The translations under genes and the position numbers were made by a program. DNA of 64,000 nt from Casuarius casuarius (taxonomy: Eukaryota > Chordata > Aves > Casuariiformes > Casuariidae): NCBI GenBank assembly GCA_003342895.1, contig PTFA01000305.1, positions 310,001-374,000 of the forward strand, in the 5' to 3' direction. The stretch's first letter is position 1, and the number at the start of each line of letters is the position of its first letter. The notes below the pieces were generated by a model. The model saw only the letters and a program-made list of their open reading frames with translations. It had not been told where the DNA came from and ran no database searches. Positions 10,401-24,600 of this stretch are shown here, piece after piece.

Positions 10401-13400
10401 TTTGTGCCCAAACCTGTGCAGTGGGCCAAACTGTTTTCCTTTATTCACAAGTTGTTGGGTTTTGTAATATAGCAGTTTCTTAGGTACTTTAATGAACTGT
10501 GTCATAATGTTAGACCAGCCTCTCAACAAACAGTTTCTTTGCTGTAATCTGCTTGTTTTCGCACTTATTTTTTTTATTTTTTTTTTAAAGGTGCTTTCAC
10601 TTTCAGTCATTCCCACTTGAACATCAGTCCTCCTGAAGGTGTGAGGGAGGATGGATTTGGATCAGTATGCACACCCCAGCATCAGGGAGCTCATTTCAAA
10701 ACGAAACACCGACTGGAGGTTTGCTACCATAGGGCTTAAAAAAATAACACGGGGGGGAAAAAGTGAACTCAGAAAGCCTCCAAGGTAAATTCAAAAAGTA
10801 AAAAATCCAGCAAATATGGGGCAATCTTGTAAAAATACAAATAAAGCAGAAATTGGTAAGGAAAGACAGGTATTAGAAAAGATAAAACAACCTCACAGAG
10901 GTGGCTAAAAACCTAAGAGGATCCCATCTCCTTTCTTCCCTCGACACACCGAGACAGTAATTTTGGAAAATTAACATCTGATAATATGGGAACTCTAAAA
11001 TACTTCTTACTCCTCTGTACCATGGTACAAGTATTTTCATTCTCCAGTGGCCAGCTATACATGTATTAAGATGTATTTAATTAAAAATATGCTCGAACCA
11101 TACCAAAAATTATGAAAATTATGCTAAACCAATAAGAAAATGTAGCTTAAGTGTTCAGCCAGAGACCTCAACAAAACTCTAAGAATTTCAGGGGGGAAAA
11201 AAAAAAGAAAAAAAATGCTCTAATACCTTAGAATAAAAGACAGAAATGTAGTTAGTGTGTAAAATGATATACTCCTGAAATCAAGTGGAAAGCAAGTTTT
11301 TACTCTTCTTTTAATAGAATGGCAAACTCTCTGACCACTGACTGTCAAAAACCAATAACCTAGTGACAGCCATCAGCACCTACTCATTGTAAAATATGCC
11401 TGCCTCTACTCTGGTCTAATAAAATTCGAATCACATCAAAAAGGGCTTATATATTCTTCAGGGTGTTGCTTACCCAGCGTTGTCTGTATATGACATCAGT
11501 ATATATATTTTTGAGATACCACTATCTCATACTTCAAGGCATACCTATTTTCTCTAATTGCCGCAGGCAAAGGGGAGGTGCACTAAAGAATAAAGAAGGT
11601 TATTGTGACAGATGAAACATAATTCACGAGTACTCTTTTCATCCAGCCTTAAGTAGCAGAGGATTACTCCGAGGTGAATTTTGGGGGAGTATGTATGATC
11701 TGATTTAATAATATGAGGACAGGCCACAAGCTGAAAGGCAATGTAAACCAATTATGCTTTTGCTGAATGTTTAGGGGGTTCTGTTACTGGCTTTCCCCCC
11801 ACTCTTTTCTGGAAGTAGAAGAAATGTTAACGTGAAGAGGGTCTGAAGAAACATGGGGAAAAGTAAGAGATGCCGAGAAATAAAAGTTGGGATTTTCTGG
11901 AATGGATCATAATAAATAATTATTCTCTATTTCCGCTTCATGACACTTAAATGAAATAAGATCATGCCATTTCTACAGTAAATATGCGCTGCAAAAGTAG
12001 GTAAACTAATTTTGATACACTTATTGAACTTGTATTGCTTCAGAGAGATTCATACTTGAGTCTTCTAAAAATGCTGTATGTTATCAAGTTTAGATGTAGA
12101 TAAGTGTGCCAGTAAAATAACTTTCTGCTGAACGTGTGTGCACTGCTTTTCTGAGTCACTGTTTTAATATTTAAACAGTAAATAGGTAAGCTTGCATGTG
12201 TATTTTACACGTTTGTTTCCTTAAGATGTGCTTTTGAAAAGACCTGCTTAGTATAAATTGCTATATTACATTTTGAAAGGATTTCTTTTTACTGTTTCAA
12301 TTTTTATATACAAATATTTTAATATAATCTAAAACTTCATTCAGAATATCTGGTCATGTGTAGACAGATGAGCTGTAGAAAGTGTTAAGTCACCTGGCAA
12401 AAGGAGTAAACAGTAGCTCATTTTGTTTACGGCTAATGTGTTAGTTTAGATTAATGACTTTTTTTTTTTTTTTTAGCAATAAGTAACTTTTTTAAAAAAA
12501 ATCCATTTTAATACAAGTCTTAATAAACTAAACATTGATCTTCTCAAAGAATATTACTAAGCATTCTGTAAGATTTAGTATGCAAAATAAATCATCTTTA
12601 AATACAGCTTCTAAATGTGTTTTTCAGGTGTTTACCTAATTTGGCTTGAAAATAACAGACCAAAAAAAATATATATCTCTCTCTCAAACCACAAGTAAGA
12701 GTTTTGTTTTCATATATTTTGTACTTTTTATTACACAAAGATTGCTTAGCAGTTGGAGATAATAAAACTATGTTCCCACTTAGAAATAAATTATTACTAG
12801 AGGTTAGTTTAAGCCTTTCAGATTTTTGGGCTGAAATACAAAATAAGGATTAATTGGTGCAGACTCTCTGTTATTTAAGTGCTGCTATATATCAGACCAG
12901 CTAAGACAATTAACACCTTAACACCAAAGCTTACATAAATAAATGACAAGGAAACTGGACAAGAATATGCATGTGAAATAACTAGGTAAATTCAATTTTC
13001 TAAATCAACACAGAACACTGAAAGATTTTTTTTTTCAGGCCGTGTTACTGAACTCTGCTCTCATATAATATGATTTCATACCATTCTTAAAAGTAAGCAT
13101 AAAAACAACATAAGTACTACATAAACAATACAACTGAATAGTTAGATTTGGGCTAATAAGCAGTATGAACTAAGCACATCTCTGTACTTAAACGAATGAA
13201 CAGAAAAATTATCAAAATACAATAAGAAAACTGCTAGCATGAAAGCATACATTTTAATATTTTAATCTGCAAACGAAGTAGCAGCCAAAAGACCATTCTA
13301 ACCAACTGACAAATAGCAACAAACAACAGCTCTTGAGTCAAAATATTTATTAGGGTGTCATGTCAATGTACAGGCTAGCATATGTGCCAAGGAGAAATTA

Positions 13401-16400
13401 TTCTATTATCTTCAGCTGAATAAAGTAGCCGCAATGAACACAAAGATTTATAAATATATACAGAATTCAGAACGTTTCTTTCAAATTGTACAACAATTTA
13501 ATTTTCATTGATCATTTAAAGTTACATTAAAAAGTGTCAAATACAAGTTAGTTTAACTCTTGTGACAATTTTTATCCAAATATTATTGTTACCATGTCAG
13601 TCTGTACTTGCCATCCATTGTAAAGTTTCTAAACAGTAAGAAATATATACTTCAGTATTTAAGGAGTCAAGTGGCATTTTTACCACACTGAACGACATTA
13701 AGCAATATACCTTCTACTAATAAACTGTGAAACAATATATATTTTAGCTGTATTGATATTGGTAGACTGGTTGTATTCTCTTTAAAATTAGTTTGAAATA
13801 GAATTTATCATGGATGCTGTGGTGCATAAAACTTTCAGAAAAATTGCAGATGAGGGTCTTAGGAAAAGGAAAAAAAGAGAATCTCAGATGATGCCAACAT
13901 ATAACAAAGACAAGAAATGTACACATCTATTAATAAACAATGAATTAACACTGAATCACACTATGAGCACTCGTATCTCTTACAAAATTAAAACAATGTG
14001 TCCTACGAATATTTTTATATCTTTTCTGTAAAACGTAAACCAGGCTGGCTGAACATATATCAAATTCACTCCATCATTTTTAACTGCTGGTGTTAAGTTT
14101 TATCTTAAAGCAGAGAATAAAGAAAAAAAGAGCTCACTTCCCCCCTGCAAACAGCTTTGATTTTAGGCAAATCTCAGTTTGCAGGTATAGTTGTCTCATT
14201 ACATACTCTATAAAGCTTTAAAAAAAGTGAATGAATTTGAGATTTGTAATATTTGGGGAGCTACAAAGAATACAGCAGCTCAGGAGACAGCCCTGGGAAT
14301 GTAAGAAACCGCAGACTTTGATTCTATATGACAAGCTGGATAGGAGTCAAAGCTGCCACATGTGGTGTGAAAAAATGCCACCCCGGTGTGAACAAAGGGT
14401 TTAAAATGGAGTCAAGAAGCGTGCAAGCTCAATGTCTAAGCTTTTCCTGTGAATTGTTCTGCCACAACCTGCAGGATATCAAGTGGGCTGGGAAGAATAG
14501 AGTGCTCTTGGAAGGCACAACAGAGGGACGGTGGCAGTCAACGCGTTAGCGTTCCCATTGTTTTGGGCTTCTTGTTTGTGCATCATTACAAAGCGCTGCT
14601 TTACTTCGGCGAGAAAATACATTCCCAACCCCAAAAATAAAGTCACACAAAAATAAATGCGCACGGAAAGCACTTGGGGCATTAACTGTTATCTTCCTCC
14701 TTGTAGTCCTAGTTTACAGCTAGATTAGGGAATTCATAAACTACCTCATTTATTTTATTGGGGCCTGAACCACAGGCTCACGCATACAAAAAACAGAGTA
14801 ATAAATGTTGCTCAGAAATATCCCTATGATCTTTTATTGAGATAATAGTTGCAATGACACAAACCTTTGTTGCGGTTCACACACACACACACACACAATA
14901 TTTTAAGAAGTTTTAAAATATTCAGACAAAAAGAAGGTTGCATCTGATTTAAATCAACAGCTTTTCTCCTTTCACTACAACATAAAGCTATTAATCTGCA
15001 TACTCAGTTCAGAAAGCACTACCTTTTAGAAATAGTCTACGAAAGTGTGCAGCAGCAACTCAGAAATGTATGGGTCGTGCATTCGCAAGGATGCTATGCT
15101 GACAATATTTAACAGTGAAGGGATGGAAAATCATGCATATTCTATGTAGATAAAACAAGGTATTCAAGGTGCACAGTAAGGAAATAATGTTAAGGAAAAT
15201 AATTAAATGTATTTCAAAAAACATACAGATAGAAAAAGTACAAGGTCCTCTAAGAGAAAATGCAGTACACTTGCTAGCATTCTTACACAAAAACAACTTT
15301 ACAATCCAAGAAAGCAGGCCCATGAAACTCAATAAACAGTAAATTTTCTAAGAAACAAAGCAACCTTCAGATTTGCTATATTACATTTACATTTTTTATT
15401 AAGGATTAGGTCAAAAGCCACTGATTTTTAGTTTATGAATGCAGGTCAAGACAAGAACATTTTTCTATTTACTCTGTGTAACTCTGGATAGAAATCAATC
15501 CGTTACTTTCATTACAACCACACAATCAATTCCATTTAAAGTACAATGCAACAGCCAAGTCCAAGGACAATATGTATCGCTGAAAATCCTTCATACCATC
15601 TACAGAATTTATTCAGTATGACTGGGACAATTTTTCTTCTTATTAGCATGCAACANGCTTTCACAAACAAACTTATCCTGCCTTCTCCATAAAACAGAAA
15701 TAAGCATACACTAATTTACCAACACCAGCACTGATGCTTCAGTATTGTCCTTCAGTAAATAATACAAATCATCCAATAAAGAGCAATTTTATGGAGGAAA
15801 GTATCTAACTCGTACTGAGTCACAATTATTTCTACTACTGCAGTAAGACAGAACTACGTATTAGATAAACCTTATAACATACATACATACAGACACACAT
15901 GATGAATGTAGATAGTGCATTCAAGCAGTTTTCTTTAAAACAGAATATTTTATCAAACAAAAAACATTCCTAAATATGCCCCCCTCATTTTCTTATTCCC
16001 CTATTCTTATTCCCCTGCTATTCTGAGGTTCCTAAGGGACACAAAGCCAAGGTATTTAAAAACTGCAAAATATTATCAGTGTTGCTCCCTGCACACTCAA
16101 AGACTTTAGTATAAGCAGTTAGCCATTTTTATAAATGTATTAAATCTTCATAATTACTTTTACTGTCCTAGTTCAACATATCAAAATAAAGTCAGAATAT
16201 GAAATTTTAAAAACTGTAAGACTCCAAAAATACTTTTAATTATGGTAAGTTTATGTGGCTTTGTTTTCTTGGTTTTGTTTTGGTTTTAGATCCCAACCTT
16301 TTTCTCCTGCATCTTATATTTGGAGTATTTTTAAAATTATGTTTTTCCTTTTTCCTGCCTGAAACAAACCTGTCAAATGAATATTGCTGTAAATGAACAT

Positions 16401-16817
16401 AATAGGATGAAAAATGTTCTGTTCAGAGATTTTTGCAGAATAATACTGCCTGTGATTTTCAAGTAAAAACACTATCTTGAACATTCCTAGCATTTGTTCC
16501 TTATTTGCTCTTTTATTGATCACTTCCTTCACCTACAGATCTCCCTCCCCAATAACTATCAGAGAAAATGAAAAATGAATCTTGGAATCGTGCTACAGAC
16601 GGTGCAGTCAGATGACTGCTAACGCAGCCCAAGCGATGGTCGACTGTCGCTGCTTTCCTCAGCTTTGACAATTTGAGAAAGCACTGATACGAAATCTCCG
16701 TGTGTTTCTTTGGGTGTCATCTCCTTTCTGATTTGGTTTATATTTCTAAGTCACCCTTAAACTGTTGTTTCTGCCAAATGAATCAATTAGCAGCATCCTC
16801 TCTCAGGTAACCAGACA
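10401..16817. other. AT-rich non-coding DNA, 3'UTR-like in parts
   Basis: No coding gene is supported. The block is strongly AT-rich, with a T-run at 12459-12474 and AATAAA-type hexamers on the minus strand (for example near 13345 and 14750). It looks like long UTR or intron sequence, but no coding exon can be linked to it. A slightly CpG-richer patch with many AT-rich homeodomain-like words lies near 14330-14680. A single N sits at 15656. Confidence 0.4.
14878..14897. repeat. (CA)10 microsatellite
   Basis: Ten uninterrupted CA units, directly visible. Confidence 0.95.
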
Positions 16818-16854
16818 GCATGCATGCACGCGCGTACATATGTGTACGTGTACA
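16818..16854. repeat. Alternating purine-pyrimidine tract (Z-DNA-prone)
   Basis: Thirty-seven consecutive bases alternate purine and pyrimidine without a break, with a CGCGCG core flanked by GCATGCATGCA and by TACATATGTGTACGTGTACA. Unlike the GT microsatellites here it is not a simple repeat. Alternating CG/CA/TA sequence is the established requirement for left-handed Z-DNA under supercoiling. It lies about 350 bp upstream of the CpG cluster at 17.2 kb. Confidence 0.8.
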
Positions 16855-17204
16855 GATGTGAACATGTGTGTTCATCTGGTTATTGTAGCCGAGGCTCAAA
16901 CTCATGCACCAGTTAAATGTTAAATTTCCCTCTGCCAAACTTCACTGCATGCATTCCAGTCATAAAGAAAATTGCATAATGCCAGATTTCTGGCTCACAC
17001 ATAACAGCAAGTAAATAGACAAAGGGTTCACAGCATCATGAAGAGAGAAACTGTCCTGACAGACTCACATCTACCCCCTCTGCAAACCCTAAATAAGCAT
17101 ACATAAACATCTTTTTCCTCTTGTTCAGCTGTGTTTACTTGCCACTGCTTCCCTCCCCTGGCTTCCACGAGCTCATTTTTCCCCACCTTCTGAACCTGTT
17201 TATT

Positions 17205-17312
17205 TTCTCTCCGCTGCCTGTCTGCCGGCAGCAGCGCTGAAGAACCCCCAGACGCAGCAGCCCCGCCAGCCCCGGTCCCGGAGACATGCTGAGCGTGTGA
17301 ACCGCGCGCAGG
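17205..17312. promoter_or_regulatory. Small CpG cluster, possible promoter
   Basis: About 11 CpGs occur in just over 100 bases (including GCCGGC, CCCGG, ACCGCGCGC), in a GC-rich patch inside AT-rich DNA. A TATA-like motif (ATATAAAG, near 17364-17371) follows on the plus strand, and a 120-codon open frame begins at 17499. The arrangement CpG cluster, TATA-like box, open frame is promoter-like, but none of it is decisive and no transcript is known to me. Confidence 0.3.
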
Positions 17313-17498
17313 AATTAACAGGTTAATCCAGATGGGCAGAAGCAGGCAGGACTCGGGCCTTGAGAATATAAAGCAGCACTATCTGAAAGGATTGCATTAA
17401 ACCTAAGATCTGCAACTGAGACAGCAGGGATACAGTTAAGAGAAAAAAATTCACTTCCCTGGAATACACTCTACCTATTCGGTCATTAAACAGCTCAA

Positions 17499-17861
17499 AT
17501 GTGGGCGCCGCAGAGGTTAAGCTTGCCATCTGGGAGCATGGTGCAGAGCTACTGGGCAGCCCTATCCTCCCCCTGCAACTACCGCGCCAGCCCAGGGAGC
17601 TCGGACACCAATTTTACCAGCAATCTGCCCCCAGCGTCTATTTTAACCCTGTATCAGACCCATCTGCAAAGCTGGCCCCAGAGAGCCAGCTCAGATCTGT
17701 CTGAAATGCTACAGAGTAGCTACGTGATCCACCTCGGAGCCTGTGCAGCTGGTATAGAGGACCCACGCTGGCTCCTCACCCCGGCATGGATTTCAGCGGC
17801 AGCAGGGAAGTCAAAAATGCTGAGTGCCAGTATGGTTAAACAATTTATGAGGAAAGAATAA
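17499..17861 (+). other. Long open frame, 120 codons, unrecognised
   Basis: The frame starts MWAPQRLSLPSGSMVQSY and ends MVKQFMRKE. It is rich in S, P, A and L, as chance frames in GC-richer DNA are, and has no recognisable domain, signal peptide or membrane helix. A second 67-codon frame overlaps it from 17501, which argues against strong coding constraint. It is listed because it lies just downstream of the CpG cluster and TATA-like motif. It could equally be part of a non-coding transcript. Confidence 0.1.
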
Positions 17862-18252
17862 AGCCCACATTTTAGCGGATGGTTGCCTTTCCTTCCAGCA
17901 GGAAAACATACTATTTTCATTCATTATTAGCAGAAAACAATTCCAAATTTTCCTGGCTCAGCTGCATGAGTTAACAAACGTGGTTTTGCCCTGACCAGCA
18001 GGCACAGCAGACCAGGCCTTGAATCATGAGCTAACCACCTTCAGCACTAGCTCCTCCCTCACTTACACTGAAGGACAGGGAGATGTTTCTCACAGCTGCG
18101 CCTGCTGCCATCTCCCAACCCCTCACAGTCCAGCCACGGTGACAAAAACCGAGGAGACAAAAAGCAGAGTAACAGTTACGGAAAGCGCAGACCCACAGGC
18201 GACCTCCAGTGCAGAAACGCACCCCTAAGCAACTGCTTTAGAGCAGCTGCTG

Positions 18253-18687
18253 GTGGTTGAAGCCCTGTCAGTGGAGTATCACCAGATATCAGGGCCTCTG
18301 AAGCCCTCAAGAGCTTGGGTGCTGCTTCCCCTTTGCCTGCCCCCTAGAGAAGAGGCTTGGAAAAATCAAGCAGGGGAAGTACCAGGATGGGAAGATATCA
18401 GAGGCCTCCTTTCTGCTAGAGCCTTTACAGTGTGTTTGCAACCACATGGGCAATTCAGCCTTTTTCATAAGGACGTGCTGGAGGTGATCGCTGCTACAAG
18501 GGGCAAAATTCTGATTTCTCAGCACAAAACGTGCAGTTCACACTTCCTGACAGTTCAACGAGAGCCGCCCTGGTGCAAGCACTCGCTCAGCCCCTTACTC
18601 TGTGATGCTCAGGAGTTACAGACCAAGCGTAACACGAGAGCGCTCACTGCCTGGATAAAACTTTTCACTGCCTTCCTTAATTTATAA
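18253..18687 (+). other. Long open frame, 144 codons, unrecognised
   Basis: The frame starts MVEALSVEYHQISGPLKPS and ends IKLFTAFLNL. It lies in the same GC-richer interval as the 17.5 kb frame. No domain or family is recognised; there is one cysteine-containing stretch near the C-terminus but no patterned motif. A 72-codon frame overlaps on the opposite strand. Most likely a chance frame. Confidence 0.1.
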
Positions 18688-21600
18688 ATCTCCTTCTGTG
18701 GGTTTATTTTAGTACCTTGATTCTATTTGAACATAGCTTATTATGATTTAATTTCCTCCTTTTTTTTTTTTAAACAGAGGATGGAAAAGAAAAATAAATC
18801 TCATATGCTCTCAGCATATAACAGTTGATATAATAGACTGAAATGGCTCCTTCTAATCACTTGGGGATTTTTAAGTGCATTTTATTGACATGATAAGCCA
18901 TTATGAGTCCTTCAGACTTGTTATGGTTTATCATATCAGGGCTTATGGTTTTAAGTAATATTCTTAATATGCATTCACAGCATCCACTCCAACAGCTTCT
19001 TTAATCTCAATTAAATACCATTAAAGATATGTATGGTACCTATGTATAAGTGGCACTAGAACAGTATTTATATGCACTGGTTACAAAACAACGTCAGACT
19101 GGCTCAACTGGCTTCCATCTCATCCCATACCCAGGAGTCTTATTTCTAAGCACAAGTTCATATGCAAAGGTAGCATTATTCAGTGGAATGACAGGTGCCA
19201 AAAGCTTTTGGTGGTGGTGGGTTTTTTGTTAAGGCTTCTTTCTTTCTTTCTTCTCTTCAAGTTAGTCATTAAAGTGAGATCCATTCTGCCATTCTGCAGC
19301 AGCTGCCTGAACAGAACTTAAAACCCCTTGACACATCCCAGCAAAATGGAGGTTATCCCTGGTGCCTAGAACAACATTTGCTCTCAAAAAGAAATAAAAC
19401 TGAATGTCAGAGGTCACCAGGGAGTGCAGAACTCTGACTGCACAGAGCACAACTGTGCAGCCATCCTGAACAGCCACAAAATACACCTATGTCTTCCCCA
19501 ACAGACAGATTTATAGTCTGCCTCTTTAGGCTTTTTGTACTTCCTCATACACTGCTCTGTTTTCCCTTCTCATCTTCTTTTTATCTTTACCTTCTGGCTT
19601 CTCCACAGACATGGGTCTCCTGCCCTTAGAAGAAAGAAGAAGCTGGGAAGCAGCAAAAAGAGATCATTCCCAGACAGAAGAAAAGCAGTCAGAATGAGCA
19701 TGGCTGCCAAACTGCCAAGACCTTCCCTTAACAAAAGGCAAGGAGTCCTGCCCTAACAGCAGCAAAAGAGAAAGCTACTAGAATATTATAAACCAATCTA
19801 AGTGTTAGGAATTTATGGCAACTGGTACAACTCTGAAATGAAAAAGATGCAGCTGACAGCCTCTTTTAGGAGGCTGAATGGGACAGAGAACAAAGCAAGA
19901 CTCACCAAAACACAATCCCAAAAGGGAGCAGGTGACCTGGCGAGGCAGGCACCGGAGTTGGCAGGGCTACAGATTTTAAAACATCCAAAGTTACAGTGGG
20001 TTGCCAGCAGCCCATCTAACCATCTGGTGGTCTCCAACAGAGACCAACAGCAGCAACCTTGGAGGGGGTATAAAAACAGACCAAGCCTCTAGCCGTAGTC
20101 TGAATTCAAAAGGAACTTGGAGCTGCTGCCTTGAAGAGAGATATTCATCAGCTAACCTTGTAGCATCTTGCCTCTTCAAGTAGCAGCATCTGGCATACTT
20201 AGCATCTAATTGTAGGAACAGAAATATATATACATAAAAGAATAAGAGCATATTTGTCATTTAAATAGTTATACCAACAGCTAAAATAGACAGATCCGAG
20301 TTGCAAAACTAAAGGGTGTAGATCCAAACATATTCATGAGAAAGCTACACAATTCTCTAATAATCGCTTTATGAAAAAGACTCCAGTGAACTACACTTTT
20401 CCCACTGTTGTCAGAGGCTGGCCCACTGCTGAAATGGGCCTCAGGACACAATGCCATGCTTCTGCTATAATGGATTTTAAGTTTATGATGCACTCTTAGA
20501 ATCATTTCAATAAAACCAAAGGCTATCAAATGATTTCATAATCAATTAACACTACAGCTTAATTCCCAGTTTGCTACATCCTTCGGTGCTGCTTTGCCAC
20601 ATAATTGATGTCTAATTTGTCATACCGTTCAAACAGGCCTTGTTTATTCTCATTCCATTATCAGTAACTAACTCATTATTCTAATGCACTCTGAAGTATT
20701 TTAAAAATAAATGTGAAAGCAAGTTCCATTCTAGTCTACATGCATTAGTTATTCTTCCAGGTTAGAAACCATTTTCAAATCATCGTAGTTCTTTCTCTTC
20801 ATGCATACCACATAATTCATTTGTAGCAGAATAGGGCCCATATTTTAGGAAAGCTTTTTGAGGTAAAACAATAAAGCTAACATCAACAAACAGCAGTACT
20901 GATATGTAAGAGTCCTCAGACTAACAAAGAAGATAAATAATTACCATTTTATAAGTTTCTGTTTTGATGGCTGACTGTTATGAAAACAGTCCAAAAGTCC
21001 ATTATACCTAAGAATGTCAGTAAGTTCACTAAAATAGTACAAAATAAAACCAGTAGTCTAAGCACATGTGGGCAACTGGAACCTCACAAAAAAAATCCTC
21101 GTGGCCATAAACTATCACAGGAGAAGAAATCCCTTTCTCAGATCTCTACCACATCCAATATTTGAAAAGCATGCTTCCTTGGTTAAGAGTCATTTCAGTA
21201 TGGTTGTCAATTCACTGATCTCTGAACAACAGTAACAAGATGTTAAAATCCACTTGACTTTTGTATTTGATGAAAAGTCATCTAACTCACATCTAATGGT
21301 CAATGGCTTAGCTAAGAAGGTAAAAGTTGACCAAACAACTACAAATTCCTCTTCCACTACCTACAGAAACAACCGGAGCCAGAATTACTGAAAATAATTT
21401 ATTGCTCACATAAAGTCAGAAGAAATATGCTCTTGAGTCTCCTAAAAGGAGCAGCTGTACAGAAATATCTGATCATATATTTGTACATTCATTCAGCCAG
21501 CTCTGAATCCAAACAAAAATCCACAAAGATAATGACACTTTCTGGAAGCCTGGGCCCTCAAACTACTGGCCAGTTCACATTTATTCATATGCTGTTTTCT

Positions 21601-24600
21601 TAGACTGTTTGACTGTTATGGTTATTAACTGTATAATACTCCCTGTGTCATTCAGTATTTACCTTCCAGTATTATATGGTTTCTTAAACAAACATTAACA
21701 CACTGTGATTCTATATAACCATTTCAAAACTCCATGCAAAGCAGGAAAATGTTTTAAGGCTGGGAATTGCACGCATCGATGTGACTAAACTTGGTGATAA
21801 AGTATTACTTTCTTGGACCACAAATATTAAATGACATTAGATTATGAGAAACCAGTACACTCCTACCCACAGCCTGTCTTTTTCATTCATTATTTGGACT
21901 CATACTACGAGTCAAAGATCTCTTTCATACATAAAATCGATCAAGAAAAGGGAAAGAAACAACAAAAGAAACAACATGGATCAACATTTAAGGATCTCAA
22001 ATTCAAATTTGCCTTCATTAGACAAGGGCGCCAGAGCTCTGTTACTCATGTTACATTTGTGGTACCTGATAATATCATCTTATTCCAATATCAACCTCTT
22101 GGAAATGGCCATGAATTTTATTTCATCATTATATAGAACTCCACTCCAATCTCCCTTTTTCCGCAAGGATTTGTTTTTGAGTTTGATTGCTACAGATGAA
22201 CCATTCTGTAAGAGATTTCTCATCCCATCATTTGACATTTAAATACAACTAATACTAGTTCAGGATTTTCCAGCCTTGCTCTATAGAAGGTTAACCATTA
22301 GTTAGGTAAGACCATCCGAACTGTACAAACTCCCAGCAAAGAAGAGGAAAGGACTATGGACTGAGTCTTGGTATCTATGATGCTGGAAATCAATTCATCT
22401 GAGTTTTCCTTTATCTGTGAGTGCTCCACAGACCCCTGGGCATTCCTGTAGCTTTACCAGTGTGAATTTTACCATCAAACAGATTTCAAATATTCCATTA
22501 ATTTGAGGAGATTAATATATCCTCCTATACATAAGCAGATACAAGCTCTTATGATTGCTTTTCTAATATTTAAGTTATGCATTTAATTGTATGCCTCTAC
22601 ATAACATAGAAACAGGTATGAAAAACACACAAATATGAAATACTGACCATGCTCCTAAATACACAGCTTTCTATCACCAGATACACCCGTCTATCCATCG
22701 GTCCATGCATCCAAAATATTCAAAAGGAGAAACCCAATGGATACAGTCTGAACACCAATAAGTTAAGAGGCCACAAAGAATGGCTATTTTCATTTCATGT
22801 TTTCCTTTCTTTGAAAAGGCCTAGTCTGTAATACTTTGGTATGCTGTCCATGTTCTCTGAAAAGTATTTAGGGTATATCCCCAGAGGTTGAAAAATTCAT
22901 GCATCTCAGAACCAAAATGGGAGGTTTTCAGTAATATATCTATGTGGCTTAGTAGTTTGACAGATTCCCATTTTTAAAAGCAACTTGAACTTCTACTCTC
23001 AGCAATTTCAAGGAAAGTCTTTCAAATACGACATGGATATTAAAAACACAATGTTTTTCTTTTTAATTCTTAAAAAAAAAATGATCTTGGATTCTTTGGC
23101 TGTTGCTTGTAGTACGGCCAAACTGGAAAGCAGGGAAAGTAAAAGGGTGCTGATTTTTTTTTCCCTAACACTATGGAACTATCGAGAAAAATGTATTTCA
23201 TTGTAGGAAGATGAAACTATTTATGGAGACAAAATCCTCAAAATGTAGCCTGAATTGTAGGAAAAACAAGCTGATTTAAAAGTGTATGCCAAAGCACATT
23301 ACAAATGACAGAAGCATCACTCCAGTTTGTGGGCACGCCACGTAGCAGTCAGTGACAGAACTCAGGCCAGAGGAGCACAAAATCCTCCCTCCCTCATTTC
23401 CCCCTTGGAGAAGCCCAAAGCTTGCAACTAAACATCTTGTTCTTGACAGCAGCTAGGAAACAGCTATAGTTGACTACAAGCAGTTATTCCCAACTCCTTG
23501 CCTACAGACAATATTCTTTCATTTCAACAGGCCCTGGTAAGGTTGGAGTTGCCCTTCTAATGGCTGCATATTCTCTACACTCCAAAATGGTAAATACACA
23601 GAAGAATGCATTCTGAATGCACCTTTCCAGCTCTTGGGGGATCTTACTGTAGGAAAATCATAAAGTTATTCAAGAGACAGCAGTGCAGTTGGGAAAATGA
23701 AGTACAATGCTTTTTTTGCAACATCCATTAAGATGGCACACACTGCTACCAAGCCGCAATCATTCATCTGCTGCATCAAAAGCATCTGCCTTTCTATGAA
23801 TCACACAGTCATAAAATACATGGATAAAAGTTCATGATAATTTTGGACACCTCTCCAGAACTATGCAATACTGTTCTTCTACGCTCAGAGTTACCACATG
23901 TCCCTAAGGGACTGACCCTACACAGTTTAGGAGAATGCAGCATTGTCAAGGAGATGAAGTACACCAAGCTGGCTTCATGCAAGAACATCACGTAACATTC
24001 TGTAAAGACTGTTACAAATTCAGACAAGTCAATTAAAAGTTCTCTTCTCTGGAAGAAAATTAAAGGAATATTTGTTCTTCCTCCAGCAGGACAAATATGC
24101 CTTCATCTCTTTGTCTCTTAAAATAACAAACAAGATGTTTGCTGGTCAGGGAAAGGTTTTAATTTTTACTGTGCTTCTTTTTTTAAAATAATTTTTATGG
24201 TCCCTCTGCAAGTAATCTTAAAATGTACAATCACTAGTCAGCTGCCACTACCTCCCACTTAAAAAATAATGCTTAAAAGACTATCTTACAAGACTTCTGA
24301 AATTAGCAAGTTCTTTCTTTTGGGGAAGTATACAGGGAGTTGATAATTAGAACCCATCATAAGCTACACGAATGGTAAAGAGTTCTATATTGCATAACAT
24401 TAAAAGGATCAAATATATGCAGCGATACATATTCTGGGAAAGTAACATTGAAAGTTTGTCCTTACGGTCCAGGGAACGGACCTTAATCAGAAAATTCTTA
24501 CCCATTTTATTAAAACTAGACTTTATGTTTTATCTTATGTGCAAAAAATCTTGTTGCATCTGAAATTTTCTGGGAAGATGCTACTCAGTGTTTTGCTATC

